57,547 bases of DNA from Oscillospiraceae bacterium (lineage in GTDB: Bacteria; Bacillota; Clostridia; Oscillospirales; Ruminococcaceae): NCBI GenBank assembly GCA_900752435.1, contig CAADVD010000013.1, forward strand, positions 1-57,547. The letters run 5' to 3'. Below the pieces are notes generated by a model. It searched no databases. It was given only the letters and a program-made list of their open reading frames with translations, and was not told where the DNA came from. This document shows, piece by piece, positions 43,453 to 51,075 of the stretch. Every line of letters begins with the position of its first letter. Position 1 is the first letter of the stretch. A program made the translations under genes and the position numbers.

Positions 43453-43690
43453 TTTTAAGATTGACGATACCGTAGACATCACGGACGTTGTGTGTCCTAC
43501 CACTTTTGTAAAAGCAAAGGTCGCTTTGGAGGAGCTTGACGACGGACAGATTTTATCGGTTAAAATGAACGACGGCGAGCCCGTGCAAAATGTTCCGAGA
43601 AGTATCAAAGAAGAAGGACATCAAATTTTAAAGCTGATTGACAATGAGGACGGCACTTATAATTTGATTGTGAAAAAGGTTGGTGATTAA
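43445..43690 (+). CDS. TusA/SirA-family sulfur carrier
   Basis: 81 residues of TusA fold, a family that carries sulfur as a cysteine persulfide. The active cysteine is Cys17 in DVVCPTTFVKAKVAL; the usual CPxP reads CPTT, so the second proline is missing, as in several TusA-like proteins of anaerobes. Overlaps the sulfite reductase gene and abuts thioredoxin directly, so it is translated with them. It probably receives the sulfur made by the reductase or delivers persulfide to HcyS/HcyF. The order is inferred. Confidence 0.85.
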   Translation: MADFKIDDTVDITDVVCPTTFVKAKVALEELDDGQILSVKMNDGEPVQNVPRSIKEEGHQILKLIDNEDGTYNLIVKKVGD

Positions 43691-44005
43691 ATGCCGATTC
43701 GTGTGAATGCAGACAATTTCGACACTGAGGTTTTGCAGTCTGAAACGGCGGTGCTGGTGGATTTTTATTCCGACAGCTGTGTGCCGTGCAAGAGACTTTC
43801 GCCCGTGCTTGCAGAAATTGAAGAGGAGCTTTCGGATAAACTGAAAGTTGTAAAAATCAATCTAAACTTTGACGGCGAGCTTGCGGAAAAATACGAGGTT
43901 CAGGCTGCACCGACATTGCTGTTTTTCAAGGATGGCGGGGAAGTGTCCAGACTTCGTGGCGCAGTAAAAAAGGCGGAAATATTGGAGATCATCTCGCAGT
44001 TATAA
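43691..44005 (+). CDS. thioredoxin-like protein
   Basis: 104-residue thioredoxin fold with redox pair Cys30-Cys33 in YSDSCVPCKRLSP, in place of the standard WCGPCK, and the cis-proline in VQAAPTLLFF. The changed active site and the operon position suggest a dedicated partner, reduced by the thioredoxin reductase at the end of the operon. Likely jobs are to supply electrons to the reductase system or to release persulfide from the TusA-like protein. Starts on the base after the stop codon of the previous gene. Confidence 0.92.
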   Translation: MPIRVNADNFDTEVLQSETAVLVDFYSDSCVPCKRLSPVLAEIEEELSDKLKVVKINLNFDGELAEKYEVQAAPTLLFFKDGGEVSRLRGAVKKAEILEIISQL

Positions 44006-44054
44006 TCCCCGCAGGCGCAGCATAAAGATCAATTGATTTAAAGGAGAATGTGTT

Positions 44055-44261
44055 ATGACAATTACAGTTGCAGGAGAGAAAAAAGAATACGCAGATGGAA
44101 TTAATGTTGCAAAGCTGATTGAGCTGGAGGATGTTGAAACGCCCGAATACGTTACGGTCACAGTCAACGATGACTTCGTGGACAGCGGCGCGTTTGAGTC
44201 CACCGTAATTAAGGATGGAGACAGCATTGAATTTTTGTATTTCATGGGGGGCGGACAGTAA
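44055..44261 (+). CDS. hcyS: ubiquitin-fold sulfur carrier HcyS
   Basis: 68-residue beta-grasp protein of the ThiS/MoaD type (MTITVAGEKKEYADGINVAK). It ends FMGGGQ: a Gly-Gly with one extra C-terminal residue. ThiS and MoaD end exactly with GG, so this form must be trimmed before it can be adenylated. In Wolinella HcyS has the same kind of extra residue, and the JAMM protease HcyD removes it. The matching protease gene is two genes downstream here. Ribosome site AAGGAGAATGTGTT. Its stop codon overlaps the hcyF start (TAATG). Confidence 0.88.
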   Translation: MTITVAGEKKEYADGINVAKLIELEDVETPEYVTVTVNDDFVDSGAFESTVIKDGDSIEFLYFMGGGQ

Positions 44262-45073
44262 TGGCTTTCACAAACGAACAGCTCGAACGCTATTCGCGTC
44301 ACATTATTCTGAAAGAGGTTGGCGCAAAGGGACAGAAGAAACTGCTGAATGCCAGCGTTCTGATCATCGGAGCGGGTGGATTGGGCGCGCCTGCGGCCAT
44401 GTATCTTGCGGCGGCAGGCGTGGGAACCATCGGAATTGCCGATGCGGATGAGGTTGACCTCTCCAATTTGCAGCGGCAGATTATTCACGCAACCAAAGAC
44501 GTAGGCAAGGCGAAGGTTCAATCCGCCAAAGAAACCATGGAGGCGATGAACCCCGATGTGACGGTGAATACCTACCGTACCTTTGTCACGAGCGAAAATA
44601 TCATGGATTTGATTCGGGACTATGATTTCATCATTGACGGTACGGACAATTTTCCAGCGAAATTTTTGATTAACGACGCCTGTGTCATGGCGAAAAAGCC
44701 GTTTTCCCATGCCGGAATCATCCGCTTTAAAGGTCAGCTCATGACCTATGTTCCGGAACAGGGTCCGTGCTATCGCTGTGTGTTCCAAAGCCCGCCGCCG
44801 AAGGACGCAGTGCCAACCTGTAAGCAGGCAGGTGTCATTGGCGCAATGGGCGGTGTCATCGGCAGCTTGCAGGCGATGGAAGCCATCAAGTACATCCTCG
44901 GTGTGGGTGATTTGCTGACGGGCTATCTGCTGACCTATGACGCCATCAAAATGGAGTTCCGTAAGGTGAAGCTTCCGACCAACACACACAACTGTGCGGT
45001 ATGCGGCGATCACCCCACCATTACCGAACTGATTGACTATGAGCAGGTAGAATGCGACGGTGTACATCTATGA
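44261..45073 (+). CDS. hcyF: ThiF/MoeB-like adenylyltransferase HcyF
   Basis: 270-residue E1-like enzyme predicted to adenylate the HcyS C-terminus and exchange AMP for sulfur. ATP-binding GAGGLGAP at 37-44, DGTDNF at 126-131, the zinc cysteines Cys170/Cys173 (CYRC) and Cys245/Cys248 (CAVC), and the reactive-site cysteine Cys187 in VPTCKQAGVIGAM. It lacks a rhodanese domain, so sulfur must arrive from another protein or as sulfide. Overlaps hcyS by one base and hcyD by four. ThiF for thiamine or MoeB for molybdopterin are the family alternatives; neither pathway is represented nearby. Confidence 0.9.
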   Translation: MAFTNEQLERYSRHIILKEVGAKGQKKLLNASVLIIGAGGLGAPAAMYLAAAGVGTIGIADADEVDLSNLQRQIIHATKDVGKAKVQSAKETMEAMNPDVTVNTYRTFVTSENIMDLIRDYDFIIDGTDNFPAKFLINDACVMAKKPFSHAGIIRFKGQLMTYVPEQGPCYRCVFQSPPPKDAVPTCKQAGVIGAMGGVIGSLQAMEAIKYILGVGDLLTGYLLTYDAIKMEFRKVKLPTNTHNCAVCGDHPTITELIDYEQVECDGVHL

Positions 45074-45483
45074 TTCAATTATCAAAATCGGACTACAACA
45101 AAATAGTAAGCCATGCGGAACAGGAACTGCCCAATGAGGCATGCGGACTGATTGCAGGCAAGATAGAGAATGGAAATAAGCTCATCAAAAAGGTTTATCT
45201 TTTGACGAATATCGACCATTCCAACGAGCATTTTTCGCTTGATCCCAAGGAGCAGCTTGCGGCAATCAAGGACATGAGGGCAAACGGTCTTGTCCCGCTG
45301 GGCAACTGGCATTCCCATCCCGAATCGCCGTCCCGTCCATCGGATGAAGATAAACGGCTTGCTTACGACAGCAAAGCCAGCTATATGATTTTGTCTCTGA
45401 TGGACAGAGAAAATCCGGTGTTGAATTCGTTTCAAATTCATGGTGACCAAGCCGAAAAAGAAGAGCTGATTGTGGAGGAATAA
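45070..45483 (+). CDS. hcyD: JAMM/Mpn+ metalloprotease HcyD
   Basis: 137-residue M67 metalloprotease. JAMM residues are Glu23 (PNEACGLIAG), His81 and His83 (NWHSHPESPSRPSDED) and Asp94, a full zinc site. Proteases of this type remove the residue after the diglycine of carrier proteins (HcyD in Wolinella) or release an amino acid from the carrier (Mec+ in Mycobacterium). Because HcyS here ends GGGQ, the first activity fits. It overlaps hcyF (ATGA) and precedes trxB by three bases. Confidence 0.9.
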   Translation: MIQLSKSDYNKIVSHAEQELPNEACGLIAGKIENGNKLIKKVYLLTNIDHSNEHFSLDPKEQLAAIKDMRANGLVPLGNWHSHPESPSRPSDEDKRLAYDSKASYMILSLMDRENPVLNSFQIHGDQAEKEELIVEE

Positions 45484-45486
45484 CCC

Positions 45487-46395
45487 GTGTACGACATCAT
45501 TATAATCGGCAGCGGTCCGGCAGGACTTTCGGCGGCTGTTTATGCAGGCCGCGCGCAGCTGAGTGCCGTTGTTGTTGAAAAGGACTATGTTGGCACAGGG
45601 CAGATTGCAGCCAGCGAGCAGGTTGACAACTATCTCGGTCTGCCCGAAATCAATGGCTATGAGCTGGGCGAAAAGTTTCGCAGTCACGCCGAAAAATTTG
45701 GCGCGGAATTTTACGAGGGCGAAGCCGTGGCAATCGTTCCCGGCGACGGCTTTTACACGGTGAATTTTAAGGACGGCAAAACACTGGAGGGCAAAACGAT
45801 CCTCTACTCCGCAGGCACTTCCTACCGTCGGCTGGAGGTTCCGGGCGGCGAGCTGTTGGGCGTATCCTACTGTGCGGTTTGCGACGGCATGTTTTACAAG
45901 GACAAAATTGCGGCGGTAGTCGGCGGCGGAGATACCGCGCTCGGCGATGCGCTGTACCTTTCCAAAATCGCAAAAAAAGTTTATCTGATTCACCGCAGAG
46001 AGGAATTCCGCGCAAACAAGGCTTTGCAGAAAAAGGTAAAGGCCACACCAAATATCGAGCTTGTATTGAACGCCTCGCCGACGGAAATCATTGGCGAAAA
46101 GCGTGTGGAAGCGATTGAGCTTTTGCAGGCGGGCGAGAAAAAACGTCTTTCTGTTGACGGTGTGTTCGTTGCCATTGGAAGCGTACCCAACTCTGCCTTG
46201 CTAAAGGGTATTTGTACACTGAATGAGAGCGGCTATGTTGTTGCTGACGAGGATGGAATCACATCTGCAAAGGGCATTTTTGCGGCAGGTGATGTGCGTA
46301 CAAAAAAATTGCGGCAGGTGGTAACGGCCGTATCGGACGGTGCATGCTGTGTGCTGTCGGCGGAAGAATATCTGCGTTTTGGTTCTATTGGCTAA
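45487..46395 (+). CDS. trxB: thioredoxin reductase
   Basis: 302-residue FAD protein. FAD-binding IIIIGSGPAGLSAAVYAGRA, redox pair Cys129-Cys132 in SYCAVCDGMF, pyridine-nucleotide motif VGGGDTALGDALYL and the C-terminal FAAGDVRTKKLRQVV. GTG start supported by GGAGG eight bases upstream. Last gene of the sulfur operon. It probably reduces the thioredoxin encoded in the same operon, and thereby supports sulfite reduction or persulfide release. The pair may be dedicated to this pathway, since housekeeping trx genes usually lie elsewhere. Confidence 0.92.
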   Translation: MYDIIIIGSGPAGLSAAVYAGRAQLSAVVVEKDYVGTGQIAASEQVDNYLGLPEINGYELGEKFRSHAEKFGAEFYEGEAVAIVPGDGFYTVNFKDGKTLEGKTILYSAGTSYRRLEVPGGELLGVSYCAVCDGMFYKDKIAAVVGGGDTALGDALYLSKIAKKVYLIHRREEFRANKALQKKVKATPNIELVLNASPTEIIGEKRVEAIELLQAGEKKRLSVDGVFVAIGSVPNSALLKGICTLNESGYVVADEDGITSAKGIFAAGDVRTKKLRQVVTAVSDGACCVLSAEEYLRFGSIG

Positions 46396-46406
46396 TCATA
46401 AAAAAC

Positions 46407-46456
46407 AGGCGGACTCGGGTGAGGTGTGATTTTCACCGCTGGAGTTCGCCTTTTTT
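46407..46456 (+). terminator. terminator of the metY-hcy-trxB operon
   Basis: Stem GGCGGACTC / GAGTTCGCC (one G-U) with an inner stem GGTGA / TCACC, followed by TTTTTT. Confidence 0.8.
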
Positions 46457-46523
46457 GTCGGAAGCTTTGTGTGGCAGTGTCTAAAACCGCAATGTGTTTT
46501 TTGAGAATTCTGCGGAGATGCAT

Positions 46524-46560
46524 GGATATATGAAAAAATATAAAAATTTTTCATATATCC
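46524..46560. promoter_or_regulatory. 14-bp perfect inverted repeat just upstream of the islA promoter
   Basis: GGATATATGAAAAA (46524-46537) and TTTTTCATATATCC (46547-46560) around nine A/T bases. It ends five bases before the -35. Candidate regulator site, for example for the AraC protein encoded in the operon. Confidence 0.55.
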
Positions 46561-46565
46561 AATGA

Positions 46566-46594
46566 TTTACAGATTCAAGCGGGTGTGTTATGAT
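46566..46594 (+). promoter_or_regulatory. promoter of the islAB-sarD-tpa operon
   Basis: TTTACA (46566-46571), 17-base spacer, TATGAT (46589-46594). Confidence 0.65.
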
Positions 46595-46599
46595 TTGCT

Positions 46600-46624
46600 G
46601 TAAGGACGGATTCTCCGCCCTTAC
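46600..46624 (+). repeat. hairpin at the 5' end of the islA leader
   Basis: GTAAGGACGGA / TCCGCCCTTAC with loop TTC, one mismatch. It starts at the predicted transcription start. It resembles short GC-rich hairpins scattered between genes in gut Clostridia, and might stabilise the mRNA. The remaining leader to 46683 shares ATATTATATGAT with the tauCAB promoter region. Confidence 0.5.
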
Positions 46625-46682
46625 ATTTTAAAAGTAATTCCTAGTAAGCATATTAATATTATATGATTGAGGAGATGGACAC

Positions 46683-49145
46683 ATGGCAAACATCGAATTT
46701 TCTCCGCAGGAGAAACGAATCAGAGAAAAACAAACCAAGGGCAAAAGCCGCGCGGCGAAAATACTGGAAACCTTTCAAGGCACACGTCCGAAAATTGATA
46801 TAGAACGCGGCCGCTATTTCACCGAATCCTTTCGTACCACGGAAGGCCAGCCGTTGATTCTGCGCTGGGCAAAGGCGCTTTATCATTATGCGCAAAATGC
46901 AGCGGTTTATATCGATGACAATCAGTTGATTGCAGGACGTGCCGGAAGAGAAGGCCGGTACGGAATTTTGTATCCCGAGCTTGACGGCGATTTTCTGGAC
47001 GAAGCAATCAAAAGCCTGCCGTCGCGCGACAGCTCGCCATTTGACATTACGGATCAAGATGCCTCTTACATCATCAATGAAATTTCGCCTTATTGGAAAG
47101 GCAAAACCTTCCATGAAGCGCTGGCGTCTGCCATTCCCGAGGATACCAAACGGTATACCTACAACAAGGATGAGGAATTGACCTCGCGCTTTATTGTCAA
47201 TGAAACCGCATCGTTCCGTTCGTCAATTCAGTGGGTGCATGACTACGAAAAGCCGCTGAAAATTGGATTCAATGGCATCAAGCGCGAAGCGCAGGAAAAG
47301 CTTGCGGCGCTTGACGAATTCAGCCCTGTTGACAACACTGAGCGCAAGCCGTTTCTTGAAGCTGTCATCCTGACTGCGGACGCCATCATTCTTTGGGCAA
47401 ACCGGCATGCGGATTTGGCGGAACAAAAAGCGAAAGCGGAAGTCAATCCGCAGAGAAAAGCTGAGCTTAGCGAAATTGCACGCATTTGCCGCAAGGTTCC
47501 TGCTGAACCTGCCGAAAGCTTTTATGAAGCGGTTCAGAGTCAATGGTTTATTCAGCTATTCTCGCGCGTTGAGCAGAAAACCGGTACGATTATTTCCAAT
47601 GGCCGAATGGATCAATATCTCTATCCCTATTACAAAGCCGACAAGGAAAAGGGCATAATCAATGCAGACAAAGCGGAAGAATTGCTGGAATGCGTGTGGG
47701 TTTCCATGGCGCAGTATATTGACCTCTATCTGTCGAAAGCAGGCGGAGCCTTCAACGAGGGCTATGCGCACTGGGAAGCGGTGACCATCGGCGGTCAGAC
47801 CAAGGACGGCAATGACGCTACAAACGAGCTGACCTACATTTTCCTGCGTTCGAAGCGAGAATTTCCGCTCAACTATCCCGACCTTGCAGCAAGAATACAC
47901 ACGCGTTCACCGCAGCGATATTTGTACAAGGTTGCGGAGACAATCAAAGACGGCAGTGGTTTTCCGAAGCTGATTAACGATGAAGAGGTGATTCCGCTTC
48001 TGCTTGCAAAAGGCGCACAGTTTGAAGAAGCCTACGACTACGCCGTTTCGGGCTGTGCCGAGGTCAGAATGCCCAATCGCGATACATATACTTCACCTTG
48101 CGCATACATCAATTTTGCGGCGGCTGTGGAAATGACCATTTACAACGGAAAAATGCTCAAGTACGGCGATGAGGTTATCGGCTTGCAGACAGGCGAAGTT
48201 GAGGATTTTGAAACCTTCGATGACTTCCTTGCGGCGTACCTGAAACAGCAGAAGAATTTCATGAAGCAGGCGTTTATTCAACAGCACGAAATCATTCGTT
48301 TGCGTGCAGAGCATTTTGCATCACCGCTGGGCTCATCCCTGCATGCACTGTGCATGGAGCGGTGCAAGGACATCCATACGCCGAAAATTGAAGGCGGAAT
48401 TGATTTAGGCTATTTTGAGTTCATTGGATATGGTACCGTGATCGATTCGCTGGCGGCAATCAAAAAGGTTGTGTTTGAAGAAAAGCGGCTTACACTGGCA
48501 AGGGTGAAAGAAGCCATGGAGCACAACTTCAAGGGCTACGAAACCGAACGCCAGCTGCTTAAAAATGCACCTGCCTACGGCAACAACGACGGTTATGCGG
48601 ATGAAATCGGAAAGCTGCTTGACCGCGAGCTTCTTGCCTATACCAAACAGTATTCCAAGGAGCTGGGCGTCCATCTTGATTTGCGCTATGTGCCGTTTAC
48701 GTCGAATGTTCCGTTCGGAAAGGTAGTATCCGCAACGCCGAATGGCCGTTTTGCTTATCTTCCGCTTTCAGATGGGTCTTCCGCTTCACAGGGTGCGGAT
48801 AAAAACGGACCGACTGCCATTCTGCTGTCCAATTATTACACGAAGAATTACGACTACCGCAACCGCGCGGCGCGTCTGCTGAACGTCAAGCTGAGCCCCC
48901 AGTGCGTCAAAGGCGACGAGGGCACGGATAAGCTGGTGCAGTTTATCAAGACGTGGTGCGACCTCAAGCTGTGGCATTTGCAGTTTAACATCATCAACCG
49001 CGAAACGCTGATTGAAGCGCAGAAGCATCCCGAACAGTACAGCAGTCTGCTTGTCCGCGTTGCAGGCTACAGCGCCTATTTCTGCGAACTTTCCAAGGAT
49101 TTGCAGGATGATATCATTTCACGCACGGAGCATATTGCGGTATGA
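46683..49145 (+). CDS. islA: glycyl radical enzyme, isethionate sulfite-lyase
   Basis: 820-residue glycyl radical enzyme predicted to split isethionate into acetaldehyde and sulfite. Glycyl radical loop RVAGYSAYF with Gly795; active-site Cys458 and Glu460 in SGCAEVRM. As I recall the Bilophila wadsworthia enzyme, the key residues are Arg189, Gln193, Cys468, Glu470, Arg678 and Gly805. Here Arg179, Gln183 (FRSSIQW), Cys458, Glu460, Arg668 (LDLRYVP) and Gly795 occupy all of them with a constant offset of ten. This argues for isethionate over choline, glycerol, hydroxyproline or hydroxysulfopropionate as substrate. The activase gene overlaps the stop codon (ATGA), and taurine genes follow in the operon. 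Confidence 0.92.
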   Translation: MANIEFSPQEKRIREKQTKGKSRAAKILETFQGTRPKIDIERGRYFTESFRTTEGQPLILRWAKALYHYAQNAAVYIDDNQLIAGRAGREGRYGILYPELDGDFLDEAIKSLPSRDSSPFDITDQDASYIINEISPYWKGKTFHEALASAIPEDTKRYTYNKDEELTSRFIVNETASFRSSIQWVHDYEKPLKIGFNGIKREAQEKLAALDEFSPVDNTERKPFLEAVILTADAIILWANRHADLAEQKAKAEVNPQRKAELSEIARICRKVPAEPAESFYEAVQSQWFIQLFSRVEQKTGTIISNGRMDQYLYPYYKADKEKGIINADKAEELLECVWVSMAQYIDLYLSKAGGAFNEGYAHWEAVTIGGQTKDGNDATNELTYIFLRSKREFPLNYPDLAARIHTRSPQRYLYKVAETIKDGSGFPKLINDEEVIPLLLAKGAQFEEAYDYAVSGCAEVRMPNRDTYTSPCAYINFAAAVEMTIYNGKMLKYGDEVIGLQTGEVEDFETFDDFLAAYLKQQKNFMKQAFIQQHEIIRLRAEHFASPLGSSLHALCMERCKDIHTPKIEGGIDLGYFEFIGYGTVIDSLAAIKKVVFEEKRLTLARVKEAMEHNFKGYETERQLLKNAPAYGNNDGYADEIGKLLDRELLAYTKQYSKELGVHLDLRYVPFTSNVPFGKVVSATPNGRFAYLPLSDGSSASQGADKNGPTAILLSNYYTKNYDYRNRAARLLNVKLSPQCVKGDEGTDKLVQFIKTWCDLKLWHLQFNIINRETLIEAQKHPEQYSSLLVRVAGYSAYFCELSKDLQDDIISRTEHIAV

Positions 49146-50005
49146 CCGGTACTGTGTTCAACATTCAGTCCTACTCGCTTCATGATGGTCCGGGGATTCG
49201 GACAATTGTGTTTCTGAAGGGCTGTCCCCTGCGTTGTATCTGGTGTTCAAACCCCGAATCCCAGGAAACCCATCCGCAGGTCTATTTCGACAGCTCAAAA
49301 TGCATTCATGACAAGGGCTGTAATTTCTGTGCGGAAATTTGTCCGAAAGGAGCGGCGGTAAACGGCGGTTTAAATTTTGAGTGTTGCGATCATTGCGGAA
49401 AATGCGTGGAAGCGTGTCCATCAAAGGCAATTGGGTTATACGGCAGGACAATGACCGCATCGGAGCTGGTTGACCGTGCGGAGCGTGAAAGTGCGTTCTA
49501 CCGTCACGGCGGAGGGGGAATCACGCTTTCAGGCGGGGAACCCTTTATGCAGGGAGAATTCGCGCTGGAAATACTGCGCGAAGCCAAACAACGCCGCATT
49601 CACACAGCCGCCGAAACCTGTGGATGCTGTGATACCGATGTTCTGCGGCAGGCGGCGGAATTGCTTGATTATATCCTGTTTGATATTAAAATTTTGGATG
49701 AGCAGAAGCACATCAATTATACGGGCGGCTCAAACAAGCGGATACTCCAAAATCTCGACATGCTGTTTGCGGAGTTTCCAAAGCTTCACAAGCATATCCG
49801 GACGCCTGTCATTCCGACCGTTAACGATAACGAGCAGGACATTGCGGCAATCAAAAGCTTCCTAAAGGGCAGAGAAAATTATACGTATGAGCTGTTGCCG
49901 TATCACCGCTTCGGGCAGGGCAAATATAAAATGCTGGGAAGAACCTATCCCGATTTGCCCGAGCGGCTTGATGAACCATTATTTGAGCGGCTGAAAGCAA
50001 TTTAG
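49142..50005 (+). CDS. islB: glycyl radical activating enzyme of IslA
   Basis: 287-residue radical SAM enzyme that makes the glycyl radical on IslA. Radical SAM cluster Cys28, Cys32, Cys35 (CPLRCIWC) after HDGPGIRTIVFLKG; then a ferredoxin-like insert with two [4Fe-4S] sets (cysteines 54, 60, 63, 67 and 82, 85, 88, 92), which marks the class that activates the diol-dehydratase-like glycyl radical enzymes; and the SAM motif ITLSGGEPFMQ. Starts inside the islA stop codon, so the two are translated together. Confidence 0.93.
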   Translation: MTGTVFNIQSYSLHDGPGIRTIVFLKGCPLRCIWCSNPESQETHPQVYFDSSKCIHDKGCNFCAEICPKGAAVNGGLNFECCDHCGKCVEACPSKAIGLYGRTMTASELVDRAERESAFYRHGGGGITLSGGEPFMQGEFALEILREAKQRRIHTAAETCGCCDTDVLRQAAELLDYILFDIKILDEQKHINYTGGSNKRILQNLDMLFAEFPKLHKHIRTPVIPTVNDNEQDIAAIKSFLKGRENYTYELLPYHRFGQGKYKMLGRTYPDLPERLDEPLFERLKAI

Positions 50006-50022
50006 CGAGGAGGTGCAGAGCC

Positions 50023-51066
50023 GTGTATAAAGTATTGCTGGCGATTGAAAGCGAGGATATGCTGAATGAGATTGCGGCTTTGCATGTGTGGGGAGAGCCT
50101 ACAGAATTTGAGATTGCCGCAGTGGTACGCGATGGCGATTCGGCATACGCGGAGCTGAAAAATTGCAAGTACGATCTGCTGATTGCCGAAAACGCGATTT
50201 CGGGAATGGAGGCTTTTTCGTTGATTCGCCGTGTCAAAGCGGAGGGGTTGTGCACGCACGTCGTTCCTTGCAGCAGACATGAGGATTTCCAAGCGGCAAG
50301 GCAGGGGATTATTTTGGGGGCTTACGATTATTTTGTCAAACCGTTTGACCCGAACCTGTTCATTTCGCTGTTCAGCCGAATTAAAAATGAAACGCATGGA
50401 AGCAGGGCGGCAGAGATTTATTACATTGATGAAATAGCGGATTACTTTGAAAATCATGACCTTGCCATCAAGGAACACCTTGAAAATTTAACGGCGAACA
50501 TCTACAGCACAAACAATGACCTTTATTCAGCAAATGAGCTTTTCGCACAGATTGTCAACGGTGTGGTGGCGGAGATTTTTGAACGATTTGACTGGCTGGA
50601 TTTGTTCCTTTCTGAGGAAGATTTTCGTGCGGAGGACTACGTCGGAACGATGACGCAGGATGGATATGTTCAACAGCAGAAGCAAAAGCTGTTGGAACTG
50701 TTCGGCGAATATTGTGAGCTTTATCCGCCGCACAATGTAAAAATTCATGATGTGATCCTCTATATTCTAAATCATCCCGAAAGCGATTTACGACAGAAAA
50801 CGCTGTCGGATGAGCTTTATATCAACAGCTCGTATTTAAGCACCATGTTCACGGCTCAGACCGACATCCGTTTTGTCGATTACATTACGCGGATTAAATT
50901 GATGCGCGCCGCATGGCTGTTAACCAATACGGGGATGAAGATCACAGAAATTGCGGGGCGGCTTGATTATAAGGACATCGGATATTTTTCAAGACAGTTT
51001 AAGAAGAAATTTGGCATCACGCCATCGGAATACCGGATTCCCGAAAATTACAATTTTGAGATTTAA
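50023..51066 (+). CDS. AraC-family regulator with degenerate receiver domain
   Basis: 347 residues. The N-terminal 115 residues have the receiver fold (MYKVLLAIESEDMLNEIAAL ... LGAYDYFVKPFD, Lys106 kept), but the phospho-acceptor aspartate is replaced by Glu56 (YDLLIAENAISG) and the acidic pair reads Ile-Glu instead of Asp-Asp. The C-terminal AraC domain has both helix-turn-helix motifs (LSDELYINSSYLSTMFTAQT and ITEIAGRLDYKDIGYFSRQF). No histidine kinase gene lies near it. It is thus probably controlled by a ligand or by its own level rather than by phosphorylation. GTG start with GAGGAGGTG. It sits inside the taurine operon and is its likely regulator. Confidence 0.88.
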   Translation: MYKVLLAIESEDMLNEIAALHVWGEPTEFEIAAVVRDGDSAYAELKNCKYDLLIAENAISGMEAFSLIRRVKAEGLCTHVVPCSRHEDFQAARQGIILGAYDYFVKPFDPNLFISLFSRIKNETHGSRAAEIYYIDEIADYFENHDLAIKEHLENLTANIYSTNNDLYSANELFAQIVNGVVAEIFERFDWLDLFLSEEDFRAEDYVGTMTQDGYVQQQKQKLLELFGEYCELYPPHNVKIHDVILYILNHPESDLRQKTLSDELYINSSYLSTMFTAQTDIRFVDYITRIKLMRAAWLLTNTGMKITEIAGRLDYKDIGYFSRQFKKKFGITPSEYRIPENYNFEI

Positions 51067-51075
51067 GGTGAAAGC

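Noticed and set aside
44055..45073. Thiamine thiazole pathway (ThiS-ThiF)
   Set aside because: No thiG, thiH or thiE is adjacent, and the carrier ends GGGQ with a JAMM protease beside it; the homocysteine route explains the set better.
46683..49145. Choline trimethylamine-lyase or propanediol dehydratase as identity of the glycyl radical enzyme
   Set aside because: No microcompartment genes are present, the Arg-Gln sulfonate pair fits the isethionate enzyme, and taurine genes share the operon.
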